DNA of 64,000 bases from Glycomyces amatae. GTDB lineage: Bacteria; Actinomycetota; Actinomycetes; Mycobacteriales; Micromonosporaceae. Every line of letters starts with the position of its first letter. The stretch's first letter is position 1. The translations under genes were made by a program, and so were the position numbers. Shown here piece by piece: positions 33,965 through 42,237 of the stretch. The DNA lies in the NCBI RefSeq assembly GCF_020991375.1, contig NZ_JAJLQZ010000010.1, positions 62,001-126,000 on the forward strand, written 5' to 3'. The notes beneath the pieces were generated by a model that made no database searches, was not told the DNA's origin, and was given only the letters and a program-made list of their open reading frames with translations.

Positions 33965-35380
33965 TCAGTTCGCGCCGGCCGCGCCGGTCACGATGGACTT
34001 GACCTGCGACGGGGTGTCCAGCGAGTAGCTGTACGGCACGCCGCCGACCGAGCCGTTCGACTGCGGTGTCGACGTGTTCACCAGGTGGTTGTTCCTGGAC
34101 ACGATCCGGCCGTCGTCGGACGAGCCCTCGCCGATGTGCACGGCGTCGTCCGCGTTCTCCAGGTAGTTCCCCTCGAACAGGACGCCGGCGTTCTCCGTGG
34201 TCGCCACGCAGTAGGACCCGATGTTGACGTAGTAGTTGCTGTACACGTGCACGGTCTCGCCGAAGCGGACGCGCGGGGTGCGCTGGTTGGTCCCGTTGAA
34301 CCAGTTGTGGTGGTAGCTCACCCGCAGGTGCCCGATGTCCTGGCCGCCATTGCCGTCGGAGTGGCCCAGCAGCATCGTCTTGTCGGTGCCGTTGAACTTG
34401 TTCCAGGACACCGTGATGAAGTCCGAGCCGCGCTTGATGTCGAGCGCGCCGTCGTACCCGGTGCCGAAGGTGTTGTTGTCGAACCACAGGTTCGTCGACT
34501 CGTCCTGGACGTTGACGGCGTCGTCGTCCCAGTCGTCGAACGTCATGTTCTGCACGATGACGTTGTGGACGGAGTCGAACTGGAGTCCGCCGCCGGTGAT
34601 CCGGGCGCCGGAGTTGCCGATGATCGTGGTGTTGGAGCCGACGTTGACCATGCCGGACAGGGAGATCGTGCCGCTGACGCGGACGGTCTTCGCGGAGCCG
34701 CCGGACACGGCCGAGGTGAACGCGGAGGCGGAGGAGACCGTCGTGGAGGAGCCGCCGGCGCCGCCGGTGGTCCCGCCGTTCTGGGTCGCCCAGCCCTGGA
34801 GGCCCTGCGGCGCGGGGTCGCCGCCGCCGCCGGGCGCCGTCGCCCGCCACTGTTGGTTCCATTCGCCGGTCGCGGTGTACTGCGAGATCCGCGAGCCCGA
34901 GGAGGTGGACCACTCCCAGACGTCGAGCGCCTTGCCGGAGAAGCGGTTCACGAACGTCAGGTAGCCGTCCGAGCTCTCGGTGATGCGCCACTGCTGGTTG
35001 GTGCCGCCCAGGTCCGTGTACTGGGCGATGGTGGCGCCGTCGTTCGCGTTCCACTCCCAGATGTCGAGGACCAGGTTGGAGTGTCGGACCTGGATCTTGT
35101 AGTAGCCGCTGCCGACGTCGATGAAGCGGAACTGCTGGCTGGTGGCGGTGCTCGCCGCGTTCTGGACCAGCTGGGCGCCGCCCGAGGAGGAGGAGCCTTC
35201 GATCTGGAGGTTCAGGCCGGAGTGCCGGGATTGGAGCGTGTACCACGTTCCGGCCTGGAAGGCGTTCGACTGGGGCGGGTTGAGCACGCTGATCGACAGC
35301 GCCGCCAGCAGCGCCGCCGCGAAGGCCGCGATCAGCGCGATGGCGCGTCTGGACCGGAGGGTGGATCTGATCGTCGTCAT
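33965..35380 (-). CDS. Secreted pectate lyase (PL1) with N-terminal ricin-type carbohydrate-binding module
   Basis: A 471-aa extracellular enzyme. A Sec signal peptide spans about residues 1-40 (RRAIALIAAFAAALLAALSI). A ricin B/CBM13-type module of about 140 residues follows, with repeated QxW units (TSQQFRF, TNQQWRI, WNQQWRA) that bind sugars. A Gly-rich linker leads to a right-handed beta-helix pectate lyase domain with FDDWDDDAVNVQDESTNLW, LDIKRGSDFITVSWNKF, SYHHNWFNGTNQRTPRVRFG and VHVYSNYY. The catalytic Arg is in RTPRVRFGE. It cleaves polygalacturonate by beta-elimination. The ATG at 35380 has AGGA nine bases upstream. A CAACATA-N12-TATGTTG operator lies in its promoter. Co-directional with the second lyase. 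Confidence 0.93.
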   Translation of the reverse strand: MTTIRSTLRSRRAIALIAAFAAALLAALSISVLNPPQSNAFQAGTWYTLQSRHSGLNLQIEGSSSSGGAQLVQNAASTATSQQFRFIDVGSGYYKIQVRHSNLVLDIWEWNANDGATIAQYTDLGGTNQQWRITESSDGYLTFVNRFSGKALDVWEWSTSSGSRISQYTATGEWNQQWRATAPGGGGDPAPQGLQGWATQNGGTTGGAGGSSTTVSSASAFTSAVSGGSAKTVRVSGTISLSGMVNVGSNTTIIGNSGARITGGGLQFDSVHNVIVQNMTFDDWDDDAVNVQDESTNLWFDNNTFGTGYDGALDIKRGSDFITVSWNKFNGTDKTMLLGHSDGNGGQDIGHLRVSYHHNWFNGTNQRTPRVRFGETVHVYSNYYVNIGSYCVATTENAGVLFEGNYLENADDAVHIGEGSSDDGRIVSRNNHLVNTSTPQSNGSVGGVPYSYSLDTPSQVKSIVTGAAGAN

Positions 35381-35411
35381 TGACGCCGTCCTTTCGATGG
35401 AGGGGGAGTAC

Positions 35412-35437
35412 CAACATATTGATGGAACTCTATGTTG
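35412..35437. promoter_or_regulatory. Palindromic operator upstream of the PL1-CBM13 lyase
   Basis: CAACATA (35412-35418) and TATGTTG (35431-35437) are perfect 7-bp arms with a 12-base spacer, 32-57 bases before the start codon at 35380. AT-rich half-sites in a GC-rich genome make a transcription factor site likely. Confidence 0.55.
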
Positions 35438-35489
35438 ACGGTAAACCGCGCCGGACAGCGTTTGCAAGACCGTGGTCCAAAATAGAAAG

Positions 35490-35523
35490 AGACGGGACCG
35501 GCGATGCCTCGTCGGTCCCGTCT
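35490..35523 (-). terminator. Terminator of the second pectate lyase gene
   Basis: AGACGGGACC (35490-35499) pairs perfectly with GGTCCCGTCT (35514-35523). It lies 31-64 bases past the stop of the lyase gene at 35554, upstream of the next lyase promoter. Confidence 0.8.
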
Positions 35524-35553
35524 GGCGTTTGGCAAGCGTTGATACTGGCGGGA

Positions 35554-36549
35554 CTAGCCCGCCCCGGCGCCGCTTCCCACGATGCCGGGGATCTGGTCGG
35601 CCGGGTCCGCCGAGTAGCCGTACGGCAGGTCGGTGTTCACCGAGCCGTTCGTCAGGATCTCGCCGGAGTTGTCGAGCACGTTGTCGAACTCGACCAGGCG
35701 CCCGTCGCTCGAGGAGCCCTCGCCGATGTGCGTGGGCTCCTCGACGTTCTCGAAGTAGTTCGCCTCCACGATCACGCCCGCGTCCTCGGTGGTCGCGATC
35801 CCGTAGGAGCCCACGTCCTTGTAGTAGTTGTTGAACACGTGGACCTGCTCGCCGAAGCGCACGCGCGGGTTCCGCTGGTTCGTGCCGTTGAAGAAGTTGT
35901 GGTGGTACGTCACCCGCAGGTGGCCCTCGTCCTGGCTCCCGTTGTCGTCCGAGTGGCCCAGAAGCATGTTCTTGTCGTGGCCGTCGAACCGGTTCCAGGC
36001 CACCGTGATGTAGTCCGAGCCGCGCTTGACGTCCACGCAGCCGTCGTTGCCCACCCCGAAGGTGTTGTGGTGGATCCAGATGTTCGTCGAGGACTCCTGG
36101 ACGTTGATCGCGTCGTCGTCCCAGTCGTCGAAGGTCAGGTTGGTGATGATGACGTTCGACTGCTCTGAGACGTCCAGGCCGCCGCCGGTGATCCGGGCGC
36201 CGGAGGCGCCGACGATGGTCGTGTCGGACGCGACGTCGTTCATGCCCGAGATGCTGATCGAGCCGGTGAGGCGCACGATGAGGCCGCCCTCGCCGATCGC
36301 GGACAGGAACTCGGAGGCGCTGGAGACGCCGACCTCTTCGGAGCCGCCGGAGACGCCTCCGTTCAGGCTCGCCCAGCCGACGACGCTCTGGAGCGCGCCG
36401 ACATCGGTTGCCGTGGCGGTGCCGCCCTCCTCGGCGCCGGCCTGCTGGGCGGCCCAGAGGCCGACCCCGCTCGCGGCCGCCGCAGCGCCCGCACTGGAAG
36501 CGAGGAGCACGCGCCGCTTGATGCGCGGCGCTGCCGGGTTGGTGCTCAC
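35554..36549 (-). CDS. Secreted pectate lyase (PL1), single domain
   Basis: A 331-aa enzyme. The N-terminus IKRRVLLASSAGAAAAA has paired Arg and a weakly hydrophobic core, so it may use the Tat pathway. The beta-helix domain is close to that of the neighbouring lyase: FDDWDDDAINVQESSTN, VDVKRGSDYITVAWNRF, TYHHNFFNGTNQRNPRVRFG and VHVFNNYY. The catalytic region RNPRVRFGE is intact. No carbohydrate-binding module. The two lyases are probably an old tandem duplication, the other having gained a ricin module. The GTG at 36549 has GAGAGGAA upstream. Two palindromes at 36581-36623 lie in its promoter. Confidence 0.92.
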   Translation of the reverse strand: MSTNPAAPRIKRRVLLASSAGAAAAASGVGLWAAQQAGAEEGGTATATDVGALQSVVGWASLNGGVSGGSEEVGVSSASEFLSAIGEGGLIVRLTGSISISGMNDVASDTTIVGASGARITGGGLDVSEQSNVIITNLTFDDWDDDAINVQESSTNIWIHHNTFGVGNDGCVDVKRGSDYITVAWNRFDGHDKNMLLGHSDDNGSQDEGHLRVTYHHNFFNGTNQRNPRVRFGEQVHVFNNYYKDVGSYGIATTEDAGVIVEANYFENVEEPTHIGEGSSSDGRLVEFDNVLDNSGEILTNGSVNTDLPYGYSADPADQIPGIVGSGAGAG

Positions 36550-36580
36550 GATTGCGTTCCTCTCGATTGTCGGAATGTCG

Positions 36581-36623
36581 CATTCCCGCGTTAAGCCGGG
36601 AATGAATTGAAATGTATCGATAC
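36581..36623. promoter_or_regulatory. Two palindromic operators upstream of the single-domain pectate lyase
   Basis: CATTCCCG (36581-36588) and CGGGAATG (36597-36604) are perfect 8-bp arms with an 8-base spacer. Ten bases on, GTATCGATAC (36614-36623) is a perfect 10-bp palindrome of the LacI-family type. Both lie 32-74 bases before the GTG at 36549. A substrate-responsive repressor is plausible; no regulator gene is adjacent. Confidence 0.55.
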
Positions 36624-36834
36624 GCTACCCCGGTTCTCCGCGTAAGGCAAGCGATTGCGGCGAGGGTTCCCGCGAAATCTTTCGACGCAACCCGCATCCT
36701 CGTGTCTACCACATAACGCTCGAAAGCCGCATTTCCACACTGCGTAGTCAACCGGTGTCCAAACGGCCTCCCGCGGGCCTGGAAAACGTCTTCCTGTGAG
36801 GGGGCGGTTCCGCGGGACGTGCTACAAACTCCTC

Positions 36835-37815
36835 ATGGCGCTTTTCGACCTCCCCCTGGAACAGCTTCGCGAGTACCGGCCCGACGTCCCCGAACCGGCC
36901 GACTTCGACGAGTTCTGGAAGTCCACGCTCACCGAGGCCGCCGGCCGCGACCTCGACGTCCGCCTCGAACCGGTCGACACCGGCCTGGTCACCGTGGACG
37001 TCCACGACGTCGTCTTCAACGGGTTCGGCGGCCACCCCATCAAGGCCTGGCTCCTCAAGCCCAAGGGCGTCGAGGGCCCGCTCCCGTGCGTGGTCGAGTA
37101 CATCGGCTACTCCGGCGGCCGGTCGCTCCCGTGGGCGCACACGATGATCCCCGCCGCGGGCTGGGCCCACTTCGTCATGGACACCCGCGGGCAGGGCTAC
37201 GGCAACTGGCAGCCCGGCGACACCGGCGACCCGTACGGCACCACCGGCCCCACCAACAAGGGCTGGATGACCCAGGGCCTCGAATCGCCCGAGCACTACT
37301 ACTACCGGCGCGTCTTCACCGACGCCGTCCGCGCGGTCGACGCCGCCAAGGGCCTCGACGGGATCGACCCCGACCGCATCGTGGTCGCGGGCGGCAGCCA
37401 GGGCGGCGGCATCACCCAGGCCGTCGGGGGCCTGCGCGACGACCTCGCGGGCGCCATCGTCGACGTCCCGTTCCTGACCCACTTCCGCCGCGCCGTCGAG
37501 ATCACCGACGCCTTCCCCTACCAGGAGATCGTCGAGTTCCTCTCCGGCCAGCGCCTGCGCGAGGACGTGGTCTTCGGGACCCTGAACTACTTCGACGGCC
37601 TCCACTTCGCCGCCCGCGGCACCGCCCCGGCCCTGTACTCGGTGGGCCTGATGGACGACGTCTGCCCGCCCTCGACGGTCTTCGCGGCCTACAACCGCTG
37701 GCAGGGCGAGAAGCGGATCACCGTGTGGCCGTGGAACAAGCACGAAGGCGGCGGCATCCACGTCCGCGGCGAGCACCTCAAATTCCTCTCCGAACGGCGA
37801 GTTGCGGGCAGCTGA
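36835..37815 (+). CDS. Acetyl xylan esterase/cephalosporin-C deacetylase family hydrolase
   Basis: A 326-aa alpha/beta hydrolase of carbohydrate esterase family 7 type, which removes acetyl groups from xylo-oligosaccharides and related compounds. The nucleophile is the Ser in VAGGSQGGGITQ (about residue 186), and the Asp is in YSVGLMDDVCPPST. The His is in WNKHEGGG near the C-terminus. FVMDTRGQGYGNW and HYYYRRVFTDAVRAVD are further family signatures. No signal peptide, so it acts in the cytoplasm on imported oligosaccharides. The ATG at 36835 is chosen over the in-frame start at 36796; neither has a clear ribosome binding site. It is divergent from the pectate lyases, which suggests a shared plant-polysaccharide role. 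Confidence 0.88.
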   Translation: MALFDLPLEQLREYRPDVPEPADFDEFWKSTLTEAAGRDLDVRLEPVDTGLVTVDVHDVVFNGFGGHPIKAWLLKPKGVEGPLPCVVEYIGYSGGRSLPWAHTMIPAAGWAHFVMDTRGQGYGNWQPGDTGDPYGTTGPTNKGWMTQGLESPEHYYYRRVFTDAVRAVDAAKGLDGIDPDRIVVAGGSQGGGITQAVGGLRDDLAGAIVDVPFLTHFRRAVEITDAFPYQEIVEFLSGQRLREDVVFGTLNYFDGLHFAARGTAPALYSVGLMDDVCPPSTVFAAYNRWQGEKRITVWPWNKHEGGGIHVRGEHLKFLSERRVAGS

Positions 37816-37926
37816 CGCGCCTGGTGGAAATCTGAGCCGCGGTTCGCTCGTCGCAAGTACTGCTCCGCTGCGCTCCGCTTACGTACTGGCTCCTCACGAA
37901 CCTTGTCAGATTTCCACCAGACACGC
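37815..37926. repeat. Nested imperfect palindrome between convergent genes
   Basis: Three sets of arms share one centre: a perfect 15-bp outer pair (37821-37835 with 37906-37920), then GGTTCG/CGAACC (37841-37846 with 37897-37902), then AGTAC/GTACT (37856-37860 with 37883-37887). The apex repeats CTCCGCT twice. It lies between the esterase and hisN stops. It is much larger than the other terminators here and may be a dispersed REP- or MITE-like element. Confidence 0.7.
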
Positions 37927-37969
37927 CATCCATCCCGCAATCGCCGCTCGGACACATGCGTTCGGGCTC

Positions 37970-38770
37970 TTACGACTCTCGGATTTTGAGGCGCTCCAGG
38001 GCCTGCTCGTGCAGCAGCCCGTTCGTCGCCAGCGCCGAGCCGCCGTCGGGGCCCGGGCGCCCGCGCAGGTCCGTGAACGTCCCGCCCGCCTCCTCCACGA
38101 TGAGCGCCAGCGGCGCCAGGTCCCACAGGGCCACCTCGGGTTCGGCCGCGATGTCCACGGCCCCCTCGGCCAGCAGGCAGTACGAGTAGAAGTCGCCGAA
38201 CCCGCGCTCGCGCCACGCCTCGTGGAGCATCCCCAGCATCGCGCCCTGCCGGTCCAGTCTGGTCCAACCGGTGATCGAGGAGATGCTCACCGACGCGTCG
38301 GAGAGCTTCGCGACCTTCGACACCTCGATGCGCTTGCCGGCGCGCTGGTCGCGCCCGGCGAAGGCGCCCGCGCCCTTCATCGCCCACCAGCGGCGCCCCA
38401 GCGCGGGGGCGCTGACGACGCCCACGACCGGCTCGCCCCGGTCGAACAGGGCGATGAGCGTGGCCCAGATCGGCACGCCGCGAACGTAGTTGCGGGTGGC
38501 GTCGATCGGGTCGATGACCCATTTGCGGCCCGAGGCGCCCGGGTTGTCGCCGTACTCCTCGCCGAAGATCCCGTCGCGGGGCCGGGCGCGACCGAGCGTC
38601 GAGCGCAGCACCTCCTCGATGGTGGTGTCGGCGTCGGAGACCTCGGTCATGTCCGGTTTGGACGAGACCCGCAGGTCGGAGGAGCGGAACCGGCCGGTGC
38701 CGATCTGGGCGGCGCTGTCCGCGAGCAGATGCGCGAGGCCGAGATCGTCGTTGTAGCTGGAGGTGGGCAT
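37970..38770 (-). CDS. hisN: Histidinol-phosphatase, inositol monophosphatase family
   Basis: A 266-aa Mg-dependent phosphatase for the penultimate step of histidine synthesis. Metal ligands are visible in GIFGEEYGD (Glu), VIDPIDATRNYVRG (Asp-Pro-Ile-Asp) and the late ALWDLAPLALIVEEAGG (Asp). The DPIDATRN variant in place of DPIDGTxN is typical of actinobacterial HisN as distinct from inositol monophosphatases. The ATG at 38770 starts MPTSSYNDDLGLAH. It is downstream of rsgA and aroA in the same orientation, as in Streptomyces, where this block also precedes sigR. A broader sugar phosphatase role cannot be excluded. Confidence 0.88.
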   Translation of the reverse strand: MPTSSYNDDLGLAHLLADSAAQIGTGRFRSSDLRVSSKPDMTEVSDADTTIEEVLRSTLGRARPRDGIFGEEYGDNPGASGRKWVIDPIDATRNYVRGVPIWATLIALFDRGEPVVGVVSAPALGRRWWAMKGAGAFAGRDQRAGKRIEVSKVAKLSDASVSISSITGWTRLDRQGAMLGMLHEAWRERGFGDFYSYCLLAEGAVDIAAEPEVALWDLAPLALIVEEAGGTFTDLRGRPGPDGGSALATNGLLHEQALERLKIRES

Positions 38771-38835
38771 GGGCTCATCCTACTGAGCCGCCGCGGCGCC
38801 CCCGGCCCGGCGAGGCGACTGCCGGGTGAACGCCG

Positions 38836-39900
38836 CTAGTTCTTCGTGTCGGCCTCGTTGAGGGAGGCCAGGACGCGCCGGAAGGAGGCGAGGCGGCCCG
38901 CGCGCGGGTCGTCGGGGCCGATGGCCGCGTCCAGGGCGCAGTCGCCGATCTCGGGGGTGTGCGTGCACCCCCGCGGGCAGTCCTGCGCGACCTCCTCGAG
39001 CTCGGGGAACGCCTTGAGGATCGAGTCGGCGGTGACGTGCGCGAGCCCGAAGGAGCGCACGCCGGGCGTGTCGATGACCCAGCCGCCGCCGGGCAGCGCG
39101 AAGGAGACGGTGCTGGTGGAGGTGTGGGAGCCCTTGCCGATGGCGCGGACCTCGCTGACGGCGCGCCCGGCGCCGGGCACGAGCCGGTTGACGAGCGTGG
39201 ACTTGCCGACGCCGGAGTGCCCGAAGAACACGTTCTCCTTGCCGCGCAGCAGCTCCCGGAGCTCGTCGAGGGGCGCGTCGGGTTCGGTGGCCGTGATCGT
39301 CAGGTCGAGCTGGGAGTAGTAGGCGCGGACCTCGGCGACCAGTTCGGGCGCGAGGTCGTGCTTGGTCAGGCACAGCACGGGGTGGACGGCGGCGTCGTAG
39401 GCGGCGACGAGGCACCGGTCGACGAAGCCGTAGCGTAGGGGCGGGTCGACGAGGCTGGCGACGACCACGAGCTGGTCGACGTTGGCGACGACGACGCGCT
39501 CGTTGGCGTTCTCGTCGTCGGCCGAGCGGCGCAGCTCGCCGTGGCGCTCGGCGATCCGGACGATCCGCGCGAGCGTCCCGGGGCTCCCGGTCAGGTCCCC
39601 GACGAGGGCGGCCCGGTCGCCGACCACGATGGACTGCCTGCCGAGCTCGCGGGCCTTCATGGCGGTGACGGCGACGCCGTCGACCAGGCACGTGTAGCGG
39701 CCGCGGTCGACGGCGGTGACGAACCCCTCGACCGCGTGCTCGTGCTTGGGGCGGATCTTGGTCCGCGGGCGGGACCGGCGGGTGGCGCGCACCCGCACAT
39801 CGTCCTCGTCCCACTCCTCCTCGTCGTCACCGTCGGAACCAGCGCTGCTGAAACCGGTGCCGTCGAGGTCGGCGTCGTCCCTCCAGCCCCGTCCCGGCAC
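38836..39900 (-). CDS. rsgA: Ribosome small-subunit-dependent GTPase A
   Basis: A 354-aa circularly permuted GTPase that helps mature the 30S subunit. An acidic/basic N-terminal extension (SAGSDGDDEEEWDEDD, then RSRPRTKIRPKHEH) precedes an OB fold. The G motifs come in permuted order: G4 LCLTKHD, then G1 GHSGVGKSTL, then G3 DTPGVRSFG. A C-terminal zinc knuckle follows in CPRGCTHTPEIGDCAL. The GTG at 39900 shares its G with the last base of the aroA TAG, so translation is coupled. I reject an in-frame reading further upstream because it is the shadow of aroA. Confidence 0.92.
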   Translation of the reverse strand: MPGRGWRDDADLDGTGFSSAGSDGDDEEEWDEDDVRVRATRRSRPRTKIRPKHEHAVEGFVTAVDRGRYTCLVDGVAVTAMKARELGRQSIVVGDRAALVGDLTGSPGTLARIVRIAERHGELRRSADDENANERVVVANVDQLVVVASLVDPPLRYGFVDRCLVAAYDAAVHPVLCLTKHDLAPELVAEVRAYYSQLDLTITATEPDAPLDELRELLRGKENVFFGHSGVGKSTLVNRLVPGAGRAVSEVRAIGKGSHTSTSTVSFALPGGGWVIDTPGVRSFGLAHVTADSILKAFPELEEVAQDCPRGCTHTPEIGDCALDAAIGPDDPRAGRLASFRRVLASLNEADTKN

Positions 39901-41219
39901 TAGGCCCCGTTCCCTTCCGGCCGGTCGCCGTGGACGGCGCGCTCCCAGGCCTCGGCGAAGTCCGGCCAGGTCTTGGAGACGCAGGCGACGTCGTCGAGCA
40001 CGAGCCCGGGGACGACGAGTCCGGCGACGGCGCCGGCGTGGGCCATGCGGTGGTCGGCGTAGGTCGCCCAGGTGCCGGGGGCGCGACCGCCCCGGTTGAC
40101 GCGCAGGCCGTCCTCGAACTCGTCGACGTCGGCGCCGAGTTTGCGCAGCTCGGTGACCAGGGCCGAGACCCGGTCGGTCTCGTGGCCCCGGATGTGGGCG
40201 ACGCCGCGGATGGTGAAGGGCCCCCCGTCGACCCCGAAGAGGGCCGCGAGGGCGGGGGTGAGCTCGGAGGCGTCGGCGAGGTCGAGCTCGGTCGGGATGA
40301 GGCTCGGCGAGCCGGCGACGGTGAGGCCGCCGCGGCTCCATTCGACGCGGGAGCCCAGGCGCGTGATGACGTCCCGGATCCGGTCCCCGGCCTGGGCGGT
40401 CTCGACGGGCCAGCCCTCGACGGTGACGCGGCCGCCGGTCGCGACGGCGGCGAGGAGGAACGGGGCGGCGTTCTGCAGGTCCGGTTCGATGACCCATTCG
40501 CGGCCCTGGAGCTCGCCGGGGGCGACCCGCCAGCGGTCCGGCTCGGTGTCGTCGACCTCGGCCCCGGCCTGGCGGAGCATCTGCACGACCATGTCGAGGT
40601 AGGGGCGGCTGGGGACCGGGCGGTCGCCGACGTGGCGCAGGTCGAGGCCCTGCTCGAAGCGGGGCGCGGCCATGAGCAGGGCGCTGACCAGCTGCGAGGT
40701 CTTGGAGGCGTCCACGGCCAGCTCGCCGCCCTTGACGGCGCCGGCGGCCTCCACGGTGAACGGGAGGGCGAGGCGCCCGCCGTCCTCGACCTCCACGCCG
40801 AGGTCGCGCAGGGCCTTGATGACGCCGTCGTTGGGGCGCTCTCGGGCGTGGGGGTCGCCGTCGAAGGCGACCGGGCCGTCGGCGAGGGCCGCGACGGGCG
40901 GCAGGAAGCGCATGACGGTCCCGGCGAGGCCGCAGTCGACCGCCGTGCCGCCCTTGAGCGCGCCGGGCTCCACCGTCCACCGGTCGTCGTCGCCGGTGTC
41001 GACGCCGACGCCGAGGGCGCGCAGCCCTTCGACCATGAGGAGGGTGTCCCGCGCGATCAGCGGCCGCCGGATGACGGAGGGGCCGGAGGCGAGCGCGGCG
41101 AGGACGAGCGCGCGGGCGGTCATCGACTTCGAGCCGGGCACGCGGACGACCGCGTCGATCGCGGCCTCGGCGTACGGGGCCGTCCAGCGGCGCTTCTCGG
41201 GGGCGGCGGTTGCGTTCAC
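39900..41219 (-). CDS. aroA: 3-phosphoshikimate 1-carboxyvinyltransferase (EPSP synthase)
   Basis: A 439-aa shikimate pathway enzyme that joins shikimate 3-phosphate and phosphoenolpyruvate. Visible signatures are VPGSKSMTARALVLAALASG (substrate loop), CGLAGTVMRFLPPVAALADG (the LAGTVMRFLPP glyphosate-site motif), DASKTSQLVSALL and VNRGGRAPGTWATYADHRMAHAGAV. The GTG at 41219 is the start. The stop overlaps rsgA by one base. It heads an aroA-rsgA-hisN block, divergent from the SRAP gene with 131 bases between. Confidence 0.94.
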   Translation of the reverse strand: MNATAAPEKRRWTAPYAEAAIDAVVRVPGSKSMTARALVLAALASGPSVIRRPLIARDTLLMVEGLRALGVGVDTGDDDRWTVEPGALKGGTAVDCGLAGTVMRFLPPVAALADGPVAFDGDPHARERPNDGVIKALRDLGVEVEDGGRLALPFTVEAAGAVKGGELAVDASKTSQLVSALLMAAPRFEQGLDLRHVGDRPVPSRPYLDMVVQMLRQAGAEVDDTEPDRWRVAPGELQGREWVIEPDLQNAAPFLLAAVATGGRVTVEGWPVETAQAGDRIRDVITRLGSRVEWSRGGLTVAGSPSLIPTELDLADASELTPALAALFGVDGGPFTIRGVAHIRGHETDRVSALVTELRKLGADVDEFEDGLRVNRGGRAPGTWATYADHRMAHAGAVAGLVVPGLVLDDVACVSKTWPDFAEAWERAVHGDRPEGNGA

Positions 41220-41350
41220 GCCGCCATTCTAGAGGCCCGTCCCCGCGGGGCGGGACGCTCGGCGCGCGGGCGGGCCGCCGCGGGGCCTCCCGGCGGCCGC
41301 GTCCGGAATTGGGGGACCGGGATGTCGGTGGCGGGGGTTACGGTGAGGGC

Positions 41351-42091
41351 ATGTGCGGAAGGTACGCCAACAGCAAGTCGGGGCCGGCCATGGCCGCGCT
41401 CTTCGACGCCGAGGACCTCATCGCGGGCGCCTGGGACCCGAGGTACAACATCGCGCCGACGGCGCAGGCCCCGCTGGTGCGCCGGTCGAAGTCGCGCGGC
41501 GGCCGCGTGGTCGAACTGGGCCGCTGGGGCCTGGTCCCGCCGTGGGCCCCCGATCCGGGCATCGGCACCCGCATGTTCAACGCGCGCATCGAGACCGTCT
41601 CGTCCTCGCGCGCCTACAAGCGGCCCTTCGCGTCCCGCCGGGCGCTCGTCCCGGCCGACGGCTGGTACGAGTGGCGCAAGCTCCCCGGCGGCGGCAAGCA
41701 GCCCTACTTCTTCACCCGCCCCGGCGGCGTCGTGTTCGCCGGGCTGTGGGACGTCTGGCGCGTCGACGAGGAGAAGGACCCGCAGGCCGCGGGGCAGGGC
41801 GACCTGAACCTGCTCACCTTCACGGTCCTCACCTGCCCGGCCATGGGCGAGGCGATGGAGACCATCCACGACCGGATGCCGTACGTCCTGCCGCCCGAGC
41901 GGTTCGCGGCCTGGCTGGGGGAGGAGGACGCCGAGGAGGCCGAGCTGCTCGCCGGCCCCGCCCCCTCGCTGCCCGGGGAGCTGGAGATCCGCAAGGTCGG
42001 CCGCGCCGTGGGCCGCACCGGCAACGAGGGCCCCGAGCTCGTCGCGCCGATCGGCGGCGACGACGGCCCCTCCACCCTCCCAGGATTGTGA
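41351..42091 (+). CDS. SOS response-associated peptidase (SRAP, HMCES/YedK family)
   Basis: A 246-aa protein that crosslinks covalently to abasic sites in single-stranded DNA through its Cys 2, shielding them from breakage. The invariant MCGRYAN start is seen, and so are RYNIAPTAQAPLV, NARIET with RPFASRRALVPADGWYEW (Glu), and the late HDRMPYVLP (His). All active-site residues are present. The initiator Met must be removed to expose the Cys, so the ATG at 41351 is certain. It lies next to aroA and the sigR cluster, a genome-stability/oxidative-stress neighbourhood found in related actinobacteria. Confidence 0.93.
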   Translation: MCGRYANSKSGPAMAALFDAEDLIAGAWDPRYNIAPTAQAPLVRRSKSRGGRVVELGRWGLVPPWAPDPGIGTRMFNARIETVSSSRAYKRPFASRRALVPADGWYEWRKLPGGGKQPYFFTRPGGVVFAGLWDVWRVDEEKDPQAAGQGDLNLLTFTVLTCPAMGEAMETIHDRMPYVLPPERFAAWLGEEDAEEAELLAGPAPSLPGELEIRKVGRAVGRTGNEGPELVAPIGGDDGPSTLPGL

Positions 42092-42237
42092 ACTCAATCA
42101 CTATCCTTGAACGGTATCTGTACCCCAGGTCGTCGGTCTTTCGTGTACAAGCCGCTGCCGGCTGAAGGGAATCGCTTTCCGCGCCGAGTCGCCTCGCGCG
42201 GGAAGGGCCTGCGGCGGATGGAAAAAGGGAGGCAGCA

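Noticed and set aside
33965-36751. A 928-codon minus-strand frame that would fuse the two pectate lyases
   Set aside because: The upstream half is not in the frame of the second lyase. The signal peptide, ribosome binding site and promoter at 35380-35437 show that the first lyase starts at 35380.
38836-40980. A 714-codon reading that would extend rsgA upstream
   Set aside because: The extension is the out-of-frame shadow of aroA. The GTG at 39900, overlapping the aroA stop, is the natural start.
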